This document shows, piece by piece, positions 41,801 to 56,800 of a stretch of DNA of 64,000 bases (positions are counted from its first letter, which is position 1; the number at the start of each line of letters is the position of its first letter). The stretch lies in the NCBI GenBank assembly GCA_964036275.1, contig OZ038440.1:9647690-9711689 (forward strand). Reading direction: 5' to 3'. The notes beneath the pieces are model-generated. The model did no database searches, was not told the origin of the DNA, and worked only from the letters and a program-made list of their open reading frames with translations. A program made the translations under genes and the position numbers. Source of the stretch: Litoditis marina (Eukaryota > Nematoda > Chromadorea > Rhabditida > Rhabditidae).

Positions 41801-44800
41801 GCAGACATTCATTCAATAAGCCTTTTCATTACTGTAACCTACTCAACTAAAAACTACAAAAAACAAGTAGATCAAAAGGGTAGTGTAAGTACTTTCCCGA
41901 AAATACCCACTTGTTGATGACTCTCTTCAGCTCGTCCTTAGCCGTCTCAGAGTCCTTCTTGAAACGGCGCACCTTGGCATCATATTCCTGCTGCTGCTGC
42001 TCCATTTGAGCATACGTCTTACGCAGTTGAGCCTAGAAATAAACAAAATGAAAAGTTTTTTAGGAGAACATCAGACTCTATTTCGATGATTCGTGAGCTA
42101 AGCGATATCACGACTAAAGGAGAGAATACATTATCTGTCGCAGACCCATGTTTGTATCCAATGTATGTGACTTTGTAGCCTGATCACGCTCCCTTGTAAG
42201 TAGGCTTTACTTTTAACATACAATTCTCAGAATTCCTATTGTTATATACTAGAAGTGAATTGAATAGTCACGCAAAGTTAGCATTCTAACGAGACATCAT
42301 GCACTGTGTCATTGCCCGTTTGTGAGTTCTGCTGGGTTTAACATGTTTCACGTGACTATGCAATAACATGGCTATGCGCAATAAACTATATATTATTATT
42401 ATCTGACCTGAAGTCGTTCGATCTCGACCTCCTTCTCGACAATATCCTTGACCATCAACTGTTGGGTCATGGTGGTGGTCTGGTTGGGGGCAGCCGGCGA
42501 CGAGATGATCAGCTGCGTCGGTGCCGCCATCGAACTACGACTGTGGTGGTCTGCAATTATCGATTAATCAATATCGATTGATTATAGAAAACACATATAA
42601 GGGTGACAATATTTGAGTTGTAGTTTGATCTGCCTGAATGCACATCTTAGTTTTCCAATTAGCTGAAATGGGGGGAACAAACTACAAACACATCGGTTCT
42701 ACGTTAGATGTACAGTATCGGATCGACCTGCCCTGACCTGAACCATATATTTACAATTTATTCAACACACTCTCCTTCACCTACGCGTAGATTGAACATT
42801 TTCGAAAAGTTTGAGAAGTTGGTCGAGTCCGAGATTACTATACTTGTGAATAATTGTATAATCTATAGTTAGTTCGAGATATTCACACCTAGTGCACAAT
42901 GCATTTGTGAAAACAGATACACAGAAGAAATGAACACGTTTTGAGAACGTCTGAAGAGAATACGCTAGGACTACAGGTCGGGCTAGGACTACAGGTCATT
43001 AAAATGAGTCAACCCGTCATTCACCTAGGGCAAACAAACTCAGAGACCATTTCGAACAGAGATGAGATGAATGTATATAACTCGTTATTTGAAATTTGCA
43101 AAGCTACTCATTTGGAACATTCTAACCAAAGGTAGAAGTCTCGCACCCACTGCCTGAGCCCCCTAATATTAAGTCATTGGAGAAAACATACAATTCACTG
43201 GTAATGAATTATAAGATAGTAGATTTCCTGAATCCCCCCCCCCCCGTGACATCTTCATAAACTCATCCTAGTCCGACCCACTAGCCTATTACACCCAGTC
43301 ACTCCGCTTCGACCAAAGTCGTTTCCGCCGTTTATTCAAGACAAAACTGTCATTTCGGCACTTTTGTAGCGCATCTCTGCTCAACGCAGAACAAACAGAG
43401 AAAGAAATGAGATGAAGAGGCACCGCAGTCACGTATAACTTGGCTCAAAAACCCATTCAACCTAGTGATAGCCAGTACGAATGATGAAAAAACCCTATTC
43501 AAAGAGACCACAAGAGTACCATATCCTAACTGCCTCATTCCCATCTGCCCTACTCTACTAATCCTTACATTCCCTCTCTACATTGGTGATTTGATTTGCT
43601 ATCAAACCCCTCCAAAAACCGGTACAATTGGCTGGGTTAGCGGTTCGCGCGCACATCCTTTAATGGCGGTCATAAGCGGCGCGGCAAAGCTTTTACCAGC
43701 AGACAGTTCGACCGTCTTTATGAGCCCCGAAATGAGAGAAGGTAGCAAAAAACAGCGGCGATTGATGAGGAAATCACAAACTACGCTCCCGACTCCGTCT
43801 CTGATTAATGATACCGTTAGGCGGTATCCCACACGGGTCAAAGAATAGATATGAATTCCCGCCACGACCCACATTCCGAACATTTACACCGACAAAAACA
43901 TTTTGGATAAGTTCCGATATTTTATCGCCAATAGTTGATGAGGAGACCTATGCTATACATCAAAACGTTCAGTATGTACGCCTAAACATTAGTATTTTTC
44001 AAAACTCTAACTATACAACGACTATCCAAACTTGCTTCAACTAATCAACGATAATTTTGTTTTGTTGAGATGACTGATTCTACCAGCTACCACCCCATAC
44101 ACCAGCCGACTTTTTTTCCCGAAAAGGTTTTTTTGAAAAATCGGATCACAAAATTTCGTAATTTGAAACCTCGGGACTCAAAAAATGAGGTCTCGACCAC
44201 CCTTCCACTATGAGTACACATCAAAACACTGGTAATTTGCATTGCCTTGCAACTCACGTTTAGTGGGAAACGTAGGCGTCACAGGCATGACCATTGACGT
44301 ACTCGGATGACTTCCCGCTACCATGGACTCCAGTTCCTGCAAAGATAGACATTGAATGAACACACTAAAATATCAACAACCTGAAAACATACTTTGTTTT
44401 TCTCTCGTGTTACAGTCAAATATTCATAGTAAGGTAAGAATGCTCAGAATGAAATACAGCGATTTGCAAGTTTTAGGTCAATCTTCAGCTCACCTGTGAT
44501 AGAACTAAAAACTAAGACAGAGTTCTAACTTACTCTGACTCGTTGCTCCAGCGATGCGACGCGAGATGGAGAGGGTGAAGACGAGGGACCATCCACTGAA
44601 ACAGAAACACAGTTACGCGAGAACATATTTCTCGCACAAAAGTACGAGTCATTATAAACAGTATTATTAATCGTATGTTTTTCTGATGAAGCAAAATAAA
44701 GAAATATAGCGTTCTCAACCTGAAAAGCAAAAAAATACACACCACCTCCAAAAATCAAACTAACCGAGTCGCTCATTGTGGTAGGTGACGAGGCTGCCAC

Positions 44801-47800
44801 GACGATCGATAGGCGCCACATGGCTGCAGATAAAGATTTCAGATCAAATTACATCAAAATAATGAAAAAAGGGTATTAGCTATTAATCCTTCGGTAACAT
44901 ATGAATTGCGGAACCAGCAGACCAGCCGAGCACAATCCGGAAAAAAAAACAGAGAAAGTAGGTCCAAGAAGAATCCTTCATTTTTGTTGACCAGTGTGAT
45001 AGAATTTTTTCAGTGACAAAGAATGTTTCGTTACTGTTTTGGCAAAGCTACCACCATTTGCACCCAAAACGTACCTAGTTCTCGAGTTGTCCAGCCCCCC
45101 GTCCCGTTCCCGATGACTGTGATGGCGACTCTTCTGAGAGTGCTGCTGAGGGGCCACGGCTACCTGCAACACCAATCAATAAGCACTCTACGAATGAACC
45201 ACAAACTTCTTCAAGTTTTCAGTTTTCACTAAACTAAAATATTCCGAAGCCTGCTTTGAGCTATCTTGAACAAACATGATGTCTTCACATAGTTTTCCTT
45301 TTATATCTTGATGAATCAGACTATCACGTACTACACATACACTCGACTCGGGACTTACAAGTCCAGATCATCCTGTTTACAGTGATTTCAGTATCGAAAA
45401 CAGCTTCCAATACTAGTTTTTAGTTTTTCGTAACCATTTTTCATTCTGTTTCCCTCTACCTCTGGTTTCTTTTTGACACTGAGCCCATTGCGTGTCATGG
45501 GCGGTGACGAGGACTTGGACTTGGACACCTTGCGGGCATTACTTGAGCCGGGCGCGAACCGCTCGGCTATCTTGTTGTACAACTTGCTCATTCCGCAACA
45601 ACAGATCATAACATTAGGCGGTCCACATATGCGAAGACTTGGCCCGACGAATTACAGAATATAGTAGTAGATAGATGTAGTATATGTAGAGGCTATATAG
45701 AAGAAAGAATCGAAAGTCGCTGAAATGAAAATGCAACTTGACGAGAGGGCACTTGGCGATGTGACAATTAGATAAGGAAGGATGAATAAAGCGGGAACGA
45801 GAATGTAACATGTGCAAATCGGGATAAGAAGCCAACGGAAAGTGAATGCAATGCAAATGTATACAGAACAAGGCGCTAAGTGGAACAGCTGATAATCGAA
45901 AAAGAAACAAAGTGACAGAATCAGCTACAAGTTATGCAGCAGTCCAAGAATGCCACTACAAAAGATTGCACGAAATTTCTTCGAAAATGAGAAAGCAAAA
46001 ATCAAAGAGTCTTTACAATTAATTTGCCTACGAATTCAAGCATATACGTAAATTACGTAACTTACAGGGTTACAGCTGGTAACCGCATTCCGTGAGCGTA
46101 AGCGAGTCTCTGATACTATATCAATCAAAAAAGTCCTTCCTACTTCCTACTCAAACTCATCCGAACAGTTAGTTGTTCCAAAAGTTTCCAAACACAGACA
46201 GAAGTGAAAAACATCGACATCGATCCAGAATGATTTACAGTCCTAAGATCTCGAATCCGTAAACGTCAGCCCAGAGGCGGCAAGTTCAAAGTGAAGTGCG
46301 AACAGGAATACTTCGCCACCCATTTTATGGCGCATCCCATTTACATATAATGAACCATTCTAACGACGTATTCCACCCCGTTCTACCCCCGATACCGGAA
46401 AGATATTAGAGAAAAGTTCATCTGATTCTGATGAGTAACAAATCGAGCACATTCATCAGTTAAAGTCCAACATTTCAAAACAATATCCTCTCGAACGCGA
46501 GACACATCATGAAATGTCCCTTCTCTCTCGTCTGTAATCTGCAGAGTTTTGTTACCATATCAAATTTAGCTCAAGTGCGTGCAAACACGTCCCGCCATGT
46601 AGCGAACGTCAAGATCTGTCACTTTCATTCAATATCACGCAAATTTCGGGTAACTAAAACTAAGAATCAAACGCTTGACGTACATACTGAACTACATTAG
46701 AAATGAATAAAAAGGAAGTTATCTAATTGTTGCAAGTAGCCACAGTTTGGCCACTTTTTGAATGCCAACTATTTAATATCTCGTGGCCACTGCCCACGGC
46801 CTAGGATCGAATTTCTGTGTCCATGTCCATTCCGATTACTTTTCGTAATAATCTGCTGAACAAGGGAAAAGGTTTAGATTACGTTTATTGTGGTGTGAAA
46901 TCATACGAGGGCATATTTGAAAAACCGGTACTTCAGCGAAAATTCAAACGATCTACACGAATAGACCGGAATTAATTCTCGATTTAACACTATCTTTCAC
47001 ATTGGTAGTAGTAGTACTTCGGAAAATAGGTTGAAAATTCCAACTTGATAATTGATAATAGTACCATTTACTCTGTTACGTTACGCATATAACTAAATAT
47101 GAAGGCGGCAGAAGCTGGAGGCAAAATGAGCAATAAACCCGTCCAGTTACCAGTGAGAATGAGGGATGGGATATCGGTTGAGCTGTCGAGAATAGAGCTA
47201 TTTATGTGCGACTGACTAGAGTGCACGCTAACCCACCTCTTACTCCCGCCTCACCATCTATAGCCAGATAACCACCGATTTTTGCTGTCAACAACGAATA
47301 TAATATGGACGGAGCGTTAACACGTGACACGTGAAAGAATATCGAAAACTAATAAGTCATTAAAGTTAAAAATGTCTCAAATAGATGCTTATTCGAACTT
47401 TCTGAAAAACTGGTAAATTTCTTCACGTCAACATAACATAACTAAACTTCAACAGAAAAATTGCCATGTGACAATTTGCGCGTAAGAGCGATTGCCGCGA
47501 AAATCGACCAATTACCTCTGACAGTTACATGACCTGATACAAACTACCGTGAACATTTGAACAATTTGAAAAGAAAGATCAGAGTGCCAGCCTCTGTTTT
47601 CGTTCTGCTGTGACAGATTTCGGATACGAGACAGAAATCGAAAGGCAGCCGACTGACCCATAAAAAGCTATTCGTTACAACACAGGAGCGCCGGTTTCCC
47701 TGAAATTCCCCGATTTTTTCCCTGATTCTACCTCAATCGTTCCGGGATCATTTCGCGAAATGATCAGAGCGAAAAGAAGGTGAAAACCGGGAAAAATCCC

Positions 47801-50800
47801 GCGAATTTCCCGGTTGTCACCTTACAATTTCTCAGTAACTTCTCAGAAATTTTTCACACGTGATTGAAAAAACTAATAAGATTTTTTCTTGGTAAAAGTA
47901 TTTTTCGAAAATGTTATCAAAAATATATTTTCTTGAAAAATATTTTTCTAAAAAATATTTTTCAAAATATTAATAATATATGAAGAGAATAGAAGTGCAT
48001 ATTTCATAAGTAAAAACTTCATGAAATGATCTTCATTGTATCATCCCTATCGATATTCAGACCTCGATGTTGAGCTGATAATTTCCAAAATATCAAATCA
48101 CGGCACCCCTGGCCGCGCCGTATCTAGTACGGGTTACGCGATTGCCGCGGCGAAAGGCTTATCCATGCCCTTTTTCCGATGCTTTTCCCCGATGCTGAGT
48201 TACCCAGAAATTATCGAGAAATTGTAGGGTATTTTATCATATTTTTCCCGCACTTTTCCCTGATACTGAGTTTCCCTGAAATTTCCGAGAATTAGTAGAG
48301 TTTATACCTCCATTTCACCCTGAAAATACCTTGAACGTTCTCGGGGATTTCCCGGAAATTCCATTTCCCCGAAACACCCTAGGTTTTTCCGGGTGCCCAA
48401 TTTTCCGATGAACTTTAGTTGAACAATGCTTCCTACTTCCAATTCCAATTGTATTGCTAGCACTGAAACTTCAAGAAACTGCAAAAGAAACAAGTATATG
48501 CAAGTTGCAAGATTCAGCGGCTTAAAAGAATCGGATTTAGAACAAATACAAAACTTAAAACGTAATTCTCGAGCGTTTTCAATCTCTTAGGTGTTAGAAT
48601 TCATCACTACATTGGGAAAAATATTTATACGAGTACTATATATGCGCTCTAGATATGCGAAAGTTGCAAAACAGAACATAACCACAATGTCCCTATTATT
48701 GAAATCATGCGACAACACGCGGCAGAAATGATTGAAAATCGATGAGAATCTGATTCGAATCGGGTGAAAACAAATAACATCACAAAAAGCACTTTGGATT
48801 GAAACCATTTCCACGCCAACGCAATGTACGTATGTACGCAACAGACGGAAAGGGCATTGCAAATGGTGCGAACGGCGCAATTAAAATGCAAATTCAAGAG
48901 GCACACGGCTTGGAATTGAAACTGGTTCCGATGCGCCAATAATAGCTTTACACATTTTACAGCCAACTTCGTGTTGACCATTTCCATTACAGAGCAGACA
49001 GTAGCAATTGGAGATCTAACGAAAACAAATTTCCTATGAAAATACAGGTCTAAACTAAAATTCAACTTCACACTTTCAAAAGCGTAGAATCGTAGAATCC
49101 ACCAACCAAGAAGCGAAATATACAAAAATTCGGCGAATCTTTTCACACATTCTGAGAAATGTATAAATCTTCATAGCTGTCAACTCTGCGAGAAATTCCA
49201 ATTATATAAAAATTCAGCTTATTCAACTAATCGAATATTAAGAATCCATTTATTAGGTGAAGAGGCAAATATTGAAAAGACTGGCAGCAGGGAGAGGATA
49301 TTGAGATCAGGCGGATACCGGATTCTGTTTATCACCGCTACGATGAGATTATTAAATTAGAAGAAAGCAGTGACTACGAAAACAAATTGATCGTCGAATT
49401 TGTATTGGTGGGGTATAAATTGAATTTTTCAAACTATTTCAAAAAAGTATGACAAAAACGAAAATTGTTCATTTTCAAACCCTAACCGAATCCTAACCGA
49501 ATCATTTGAAACGAACCATAGTTAAAGTAGCTATTTCACTGATTGCATAAATCAATGACCTAGACATACTCGAAATATAGGACGTTCGGAAATGTGAATG
49601 AATAAAAACGTGGAACGCGAACAGTGATTGCAGACTGAAGGAGGTAGTCGAAACTGGGCAAAAAACCAGAGGCCTGAGAACCGGAAAATGGAGAAAGGGC
49701 GGGAAACGCGAGTACAGATGGTATGGGGAGACCCGGCTGGCAACACTGCTACCACTATTACCACCCGTATATACACAAACCATTGTGGTGCTGCATTTTT
49801 TTCGTGTTTTTATCTATCTCGATGACAATCAAGTAATTGCTGATATCGTACTATCATCATAGAACGAGTGGAAAATATAAAAATTAGACCATGGCCTATG
49901 ATTATATTTACGGCCGAGAAGTTTTGGAGACGTTTGAATTAGCAACCCAACTCAGAAAAAGAAAACCCTTATCTGATCGCGTTCCGCTCAATGTGATTGA
50001 AAGTTGAAACGGCGAAACGAAACCTTTAGTCGAAGCTCAAAACTGTCTAAAGTTGGAGGGTGAAACACCGTAATTGAAGAAAAACCATTATTTTGCGTAT
50101 CGAAATGGAGACTGCCAAGGTCCCCGAATGGTAATAAAACTTTGCGAGTTGCGACCCCTCCCTCTTTTCTGAACCGGCATCTCTATCTCTCAAAACAACC
50201 TATTCACACGTCTTTATATGAAAATAGTTGATTATTCGCACAGGAAACGCACTTTTTCCCAATACCAAGTAGAAGTAACTAAAATATAAGACAGCTTGGT
50301 GGTCTTCGGTCTATTGTGTGTGGTCGAAAACAAAAGCCACCACTTGCAGAGCGGTATGAGCCAATGGCTTTTCGTTCGGTACTTCGGATAGTTGAGTTTT
50401 TAGGTGGCAACGTTGTTTACCACCAGTGTTACAGGGCAGTAAGTAGTCCCAGAAGTGTTTACACAACGCGGACGGCAACGTGATTAGTGCAATTCGAACA
50501 GATAAGACATCTTCATGCAAGGCCACACAGATAACATGGGAAAGTATGGCGCGGAACGGGATGTCCATTAGGATAGGAAGACTCTAAAAGTTTTAACCCC
50601 CATTTGGGTATACTTTTATTCCAGAAATACTAATATTCCATTCCATTATAATACGATAAAAACACTAACGTTATATAAACACGAATTAACACCATTAGAA
50701 CCGTTCTAATTCGAGATGATTGATTGACAAATCAATAATAAAATAAAGGTACTACGAAACCACGAGAGGAAAGGAAGGCAAATCAAAATTTAAATGTGAG

Positions 50801-53800
50801 CAATCGCAAAAGCTACAATACTACTGACAAGACAAGCCATTCCGTTGCTTTTTGTTTCAATCGCTAAACCACTATTGTATCAGAACAAGAGAAACGTATA
50901 AAAAAGTTAGTCAGCCGGCCCGTGCGAACAGATAAGACGCCAACATAAAAATGACGCATACGTTCAACAAATATCACCACGGCAACGTACAACGCCAAAA
51001 AGAGCGCCAAGGGTGCAAGGGGTGGATCTGGTATCCAGGAGAGCAGATCTGGGATGTTGACAATGTGAGATGAAGTGTCACGTGGGTCACGTGCACAGAG
51101 CAATCTCAGCTACGCATATTTCCGTTGCAATCATTATCCAGCAAGTTAAAGTTAAGGAGTTGAAAGGTAAATGATCAAAACCCAGATGAATCTAACGTTA
51201 CTATGGAGACTCTCAACTAAACTTCGTATCAGCAGTAGTTTTATGGATATCGATAGATACATGATTTGTTCAAATCTATATATGATATAAATACGAGACA
51301 GTAAAGATAGGTAGGATAGGACCATGTAAATGGTAAGGAAAGAGGGTACTATGAGTTCTATGAGAACCGAAAAGGCCATTTCCATCCACAGCTCCCATCA
51401 CTCATCTGTTGAAAAAGTGTCTGTCGCACAACAGGGGGCGGGGCCTATGGGTGCGTGGAGGTCACCCCGAAAACACGTAGAAAAGAATGAATAAATCGAC
51501 CAGCGCACGGATGACGATAATTAATCTAACATAATGATCGACCCCCAGCACTTGTCTCCTACAAACATTGTCCACGCCTAGAAATGGAGAACAACGTAAC
51601 TTTACGTGCTAAAAAGATTAAAGTAGATCACAATTCACAAAACTTTTCTCTTTAGAATGTTTTATGATTCTCCCTCATCAACCAAATCTGAAAATGAAAT
51701 TTGGAAATGAAGAAAGATGCAACTAAAAATATAGTTTCGAGAGAGATACACGTACTACCAACCTGTGATCTACTAATAATTTATTCAATATTCCCATCTT
51801 TTGCGATGGTGGTAGCACCCAACTAAAAGGTCAAAACACTAACCACTCTCCAATATGATCAATTCATAATCTAGAAGCACCCCCTCTGCGCCAATGTAAA
51901 CAGAAGACCGTATTAGGCATTGCGTGATGTCTATTATCCCCCAGCAGAGCACATATAGAAGAGGAGCGAGTGTCGCACAATTCTATAGACAAACAAGAGC
52001 AGAACCAAGTGGGCCTCATTCACATAGATCGTCAACTATCCTCTATGCAGACCCTTTCTTGAACCAAATATAGTACCAGCCAAATCAAAACGTAACAGAA
52101 AGGAAACAACGCTGCAACAACTCTCAATGCTTCTAGTTTTTGCACAACAAAACACTTGAAAGTCATGTAAAAAAAATGTAACTGTTTTTTCAGCGTTAAC
52201 GTTCAAGTTATACCAATAACACAAAATGTGACGTTTTGGAGTTCTCTGAACTATAACGAATTGAATCGATGATGGATCAATACACAATGTAGGTCTGATT
52301 GAGCAGCGTGAAAACGAAAAAGAGGGCCGCGCGAGCAGGGAGGGAGGCGCCCATGGGAAGAACAATGGTAGGTGACAGGCAAACACACTAAATGCACCAT
52401 AACACTCACCAATCTATCAAGTGGGTTTCGGTGAGAATGTTTTTATTGCTCTGTACACTGCTGGTACTATCAAACTGCATTCAGGAACAGATATGACACA
52501 TTTATAGCATTCGACGACTATTCATATCTGAGATAGGGCGAAAAAGAGGGTGCAAACAGGCTGGGTCCAGACCAGATGACTGTAGTTAACGCCAACCTCA
52601 ACGCCGCATATGCAATTATACCTCGTAAATAGCAAGTATGGCCGAATAGCGCCACACCCGCCCTACAACCAGCTACCAGCCCTCTGCAGACCGCAAAACA
52701 GCGTGAGATAGCCGAGATTCCAGAAGATGAAGAACACCGGCTTTGAAGCTATTTGTTACTACACACTACTTTGATAACTAAATCCACTCATAACACTAGT
52801 TTTTCATTTTGATCCATATCCGCTTAAAATAAGCTTTGCTTCACAAAAGAAATGATAAACTAGGAACAAAGCTGAACTTTTTCGATATCGATCTCATGAG
52901 AAAAAAACTGTTCCGAGTTGTATTCCTTGTCAACATTTATCAGCCCAAATATCAACAAGAGGTGCGACAAATCACAAAAAATCAACTACAGTTCAAGTAG
53001 TGGCAGGTTGGAGAAAAGTTGACGATAGCTCTGACAAATGGTGTATAATCCCGCCTGATTACGACTCTCGAGTGTGGACACAGGGGATTGGCACTGCGAG
53101 ACTGCGCACACATACATGAACACGACATGACTGTGCGAGCAGTTTGCAGAGACAAAGACCCTCTCCAAGACGGGGAACCATAGTGTAGGCCGTAAGAGCA
53201 GAGATCACAGGTTGGGAGAAAATAAAATACCATACCAGGCTACTGGGTTTGCATGTTGCACATCGTGATGCCTAATTTGACATCAGCACAAAATTGTCAA
53301 TCTTGCTAGTGCTTTCTTCCTTGACCACATAGAACCCTAAATCTCGTTTTTGGGCCTAGAAACGTGAAGCAGCAATAAAAAACTACAGTAAATCAAATTT
53401 CAGATGAAAATTAATGAGTTTTCTACGTTACATGTAATAGTTAATGCGTAAACGAGCGGTGTTAGTACAGAAACGCGATGCACTGACACAATGACAAATG
53501 GTTTGACTGAACCATATGCGGACCATATGTGCGCATCGCGTATCCATAAGAAATGTAATCACTATTGGTATATGTTTATAATATACAGCCAAAAGTCTTC
53601 AAGACCGCATAACTGAAGAAAGAGTGGAGTGTCGAGAGAACTGAACAGTCCTGTCCAAAACTATTAGAAGCAAGGAAAAGGAGCAATTGTAAGGTAATCG
53701 AGCAAGATCCATGTCCAAGTCCAGCAGCAGTCTCTCACCGCCAATCAATACTTTTAAAGTATCTGATTTTCCCTAAAATGAAAATAATAAAAGAACATAC

Positions 53801-56800
53801 CTTATTGGTGGGTGTGCTGGTGAGGAGAGGCGACTCAAACTGATGGCCAAGATCGTGCGAATTGTGACGACCGCTCACGTTCTGCACACTGCGACGATGA
53901 CTGAAAGAAGAAATCAGGTAAAATTTTGAAAAATCGATTGAGGTTTCAACTACTTTTTATTGCTATTTTCCATGAACTAATTGCAGATTTTTATAGCTAT
54001 TTTCCATTCTGAATCCTCAAATCACTGTGAACGAGCGCCAGGTTATTATAAACAACACCCAAATTTCTAAAACGTTGGTAATGATTAATTAGGGGTGTTT
54101 TCGAATGAGCCATTCTAGATTTAACACAACTTTCACATTATCATAAACTCAAACCTGCAAGACAACAAGACTACATTTCGTAACCAGCAGTTTCTATTCT
54201 CTACAAACTACAAACCTCCTTTTTCCACCATGCTTATCTGCTTCGATTTCCGAGCATTCTGTATCAGAAATGGTGAATAGTGAATCGTTGCAAGAGCACG
54301 AGGGCCGCATTTTCGGCATTGTGCCCGGACCTTACAAATTAGGAGCCGTTAGTATGTTTATGAGAGAGGGATCAGCAAGAAAACTCGTGACTCGTCGTCA
54401 AAATAGGAGAAATGAAGAGCAGAGAAGAATAGGAAAATGAAGATAAAGAACAGATACAACAATCGAAATAGAATAAAAACTTATTCTACTACTAGAGCTT
54501 GAGAAATGAAACCGTGGCAGTATTTGTGAGCATAACTGTTCAAGCAACTGACACATAATTGACCGAATCGTTCTTCACTCAGGTTATTGCTTCAGAAATT
54601 AATACGAAACGCGCTTTCGAAATTTCGGGATGAAAACTCCAAAAATATTAATATTACTTACTCTTATAAAAATTACATTTGCGAAAACAGCTTTGCGATA
54701 GACTACATCGGATTACGCAATACGGTCGAAGTATAGAGTATAGTAAATTCGTGTATGGAAATGCATGTCGAATAACAAAAAGTTCAGAAAGAGCGCTGGA
54801 CGGAAGAACAAAGACTCAAAGCGTAATGGCCCAACTAATCAATGAGAGAATTAGTGGAAACAAATGCCTTCATTCTATTGCTGTTGTTGTTTACTTGGTT
54901 ATCACAAGCCAAGAAACAGCTCGCCGAGCTTGATCAACATCAATCAATCTGATAAATAATGAAGAGAAACTATGGCACGGCTGCCACGAACACCGACATG
55001 TTCACTGGGAAAAAGAATTAGAGAAATGAGTTACAATAACCATATTTACCTTGAATCAAAGAAAGAAAGTTATACAGAGAGAGAAGCAGGAAATAGAATT
55101 ATAATGGGGCTCATACAAAATCTCATTATTTTTGCGGAATTTGGTTTTGAAATCAATAAATGATGTTCCCGAATTACCTATTTGCCAAACTAGGACATCG
55201 TGCTACGAGAAATGGTTGTTCTCAGCGACAACTAAGAAGGGTTCTTCCTCATGAAACAACGTCTAAAATGGCCAAAACCAAACTGCTAATGTGGTAATAG
55301 AGCATTATGTCGGACCACCGCATCATAACCAACGACCGCAAAATGAAGCCAGTTCCACACGCAATTGACATATTTGTCGGAAGAAGATGTCGCTCGCCCA
55401 ATCAGCTGTCTTCCTCGCGACGGACGCAAGATTGAATAATCGAAGGAAGCCACCGGACCCTCCACTTGACATAACCACAGAGGGTGAGGGTGGGTGGTCA
55501 ACAGGGCATGGGAATCAGAGCAGCCGACTGTCGCATTACGAGGTCATATCATATTCAGATTACGTGAGAGCGAGAAAGTCGATCCTTTCATTGAGAGCAT
55601 ATAATCCAAATAAAAACTAGACATGGTTTCAGAAACCAAGAAACTTATCGACAGAAGATTATAGCATAAACTTAGTGTTCAGTAGAAGAAACGGCTGTGA
55701 AAACTCCGGCGAGTTACGTGAATACGAACCCAAATATGAAATCTTCTTATATGAAATGTCAACAATTTAGGTTCAAAAGCTCGAAGAAAAAGACGCAAGG
55801 AGTGTGGCCAAATTAGTACCCTGTACATAATACAGTAGTCCATATCCGTTGGTGCAATGGGATGACAGATGTGTGTGGGTATATGACCGAGGAGGGGGTA
55901 CAAGAATACAGCCTAACAAGGAGCGTGTCTCATCCGATTAATTGCATAGACCTCGTGGCCCGCTGCTCTGGCAAGGAAGGAGGGTAGTGGGTAGCGGTCA
56001 ATCCAACCAGATTACATTCGGCTTATCCCTCTCCATGAAAACAACAATAACCGACCTCGCTAGCCAGCCAATAATATTAATCGATGAGGAAATTACTGAA
56101 ACAGGATATTAAATACTACTTAATTCTTAATTGACCTCTTTTCCAAAATATTACCTAGCTCTTTCATTCAATCATTCAATGAATTTGGTTCAAATGCGAT
56201 TTAGATTTAGAACCATCCCATACAATGATTTATTGGGAATATCGAAATACTCTATGTAAAAATGCATATAAATAATACAAAACTTATATATTCCGTTCAA
56301 TTGGACCTTTTAGATTATGCACAACGTAAGGAAGGAGCAGCGACATTGATTAAGAGCATCTGTGTGGGATGCATGTGTGAGTATTCGGGGCCCACAGGGC
56401 GTATAAAAGAGCAAAGATCGCAATTCCCAAATTAGAAAATGAGGCCCGAGTGTAAACTGAGTTCTCCAAAGTGACCGTTTAGAAAAATCCGTTCGCTGTT
56501 TTTGATTTCCGAAATTTGCGCCGGTTATTCTGAATTAAAACATTTTAGTTTGGATAAGGGATAAGGCTATTTACGAGAAGGGTAAACCAAGGCGAACTTA
56601 ACGTAACCATTCCAAAAATTTATTATATCCTTTATCCTCAGCTAAGTTAATACTTTCGCGAAAGTAGTGTCAGTCCCATGTGTTTTGGCAATGGCAGAGG
56701 TCAACTAAGCGAATCGTGACATGATGTAGACAAAACCAGGAGATCGTGCACTTTTATATTAGAAGACAAGGCTAACTGCCAATACATGAGGTGACACTGC

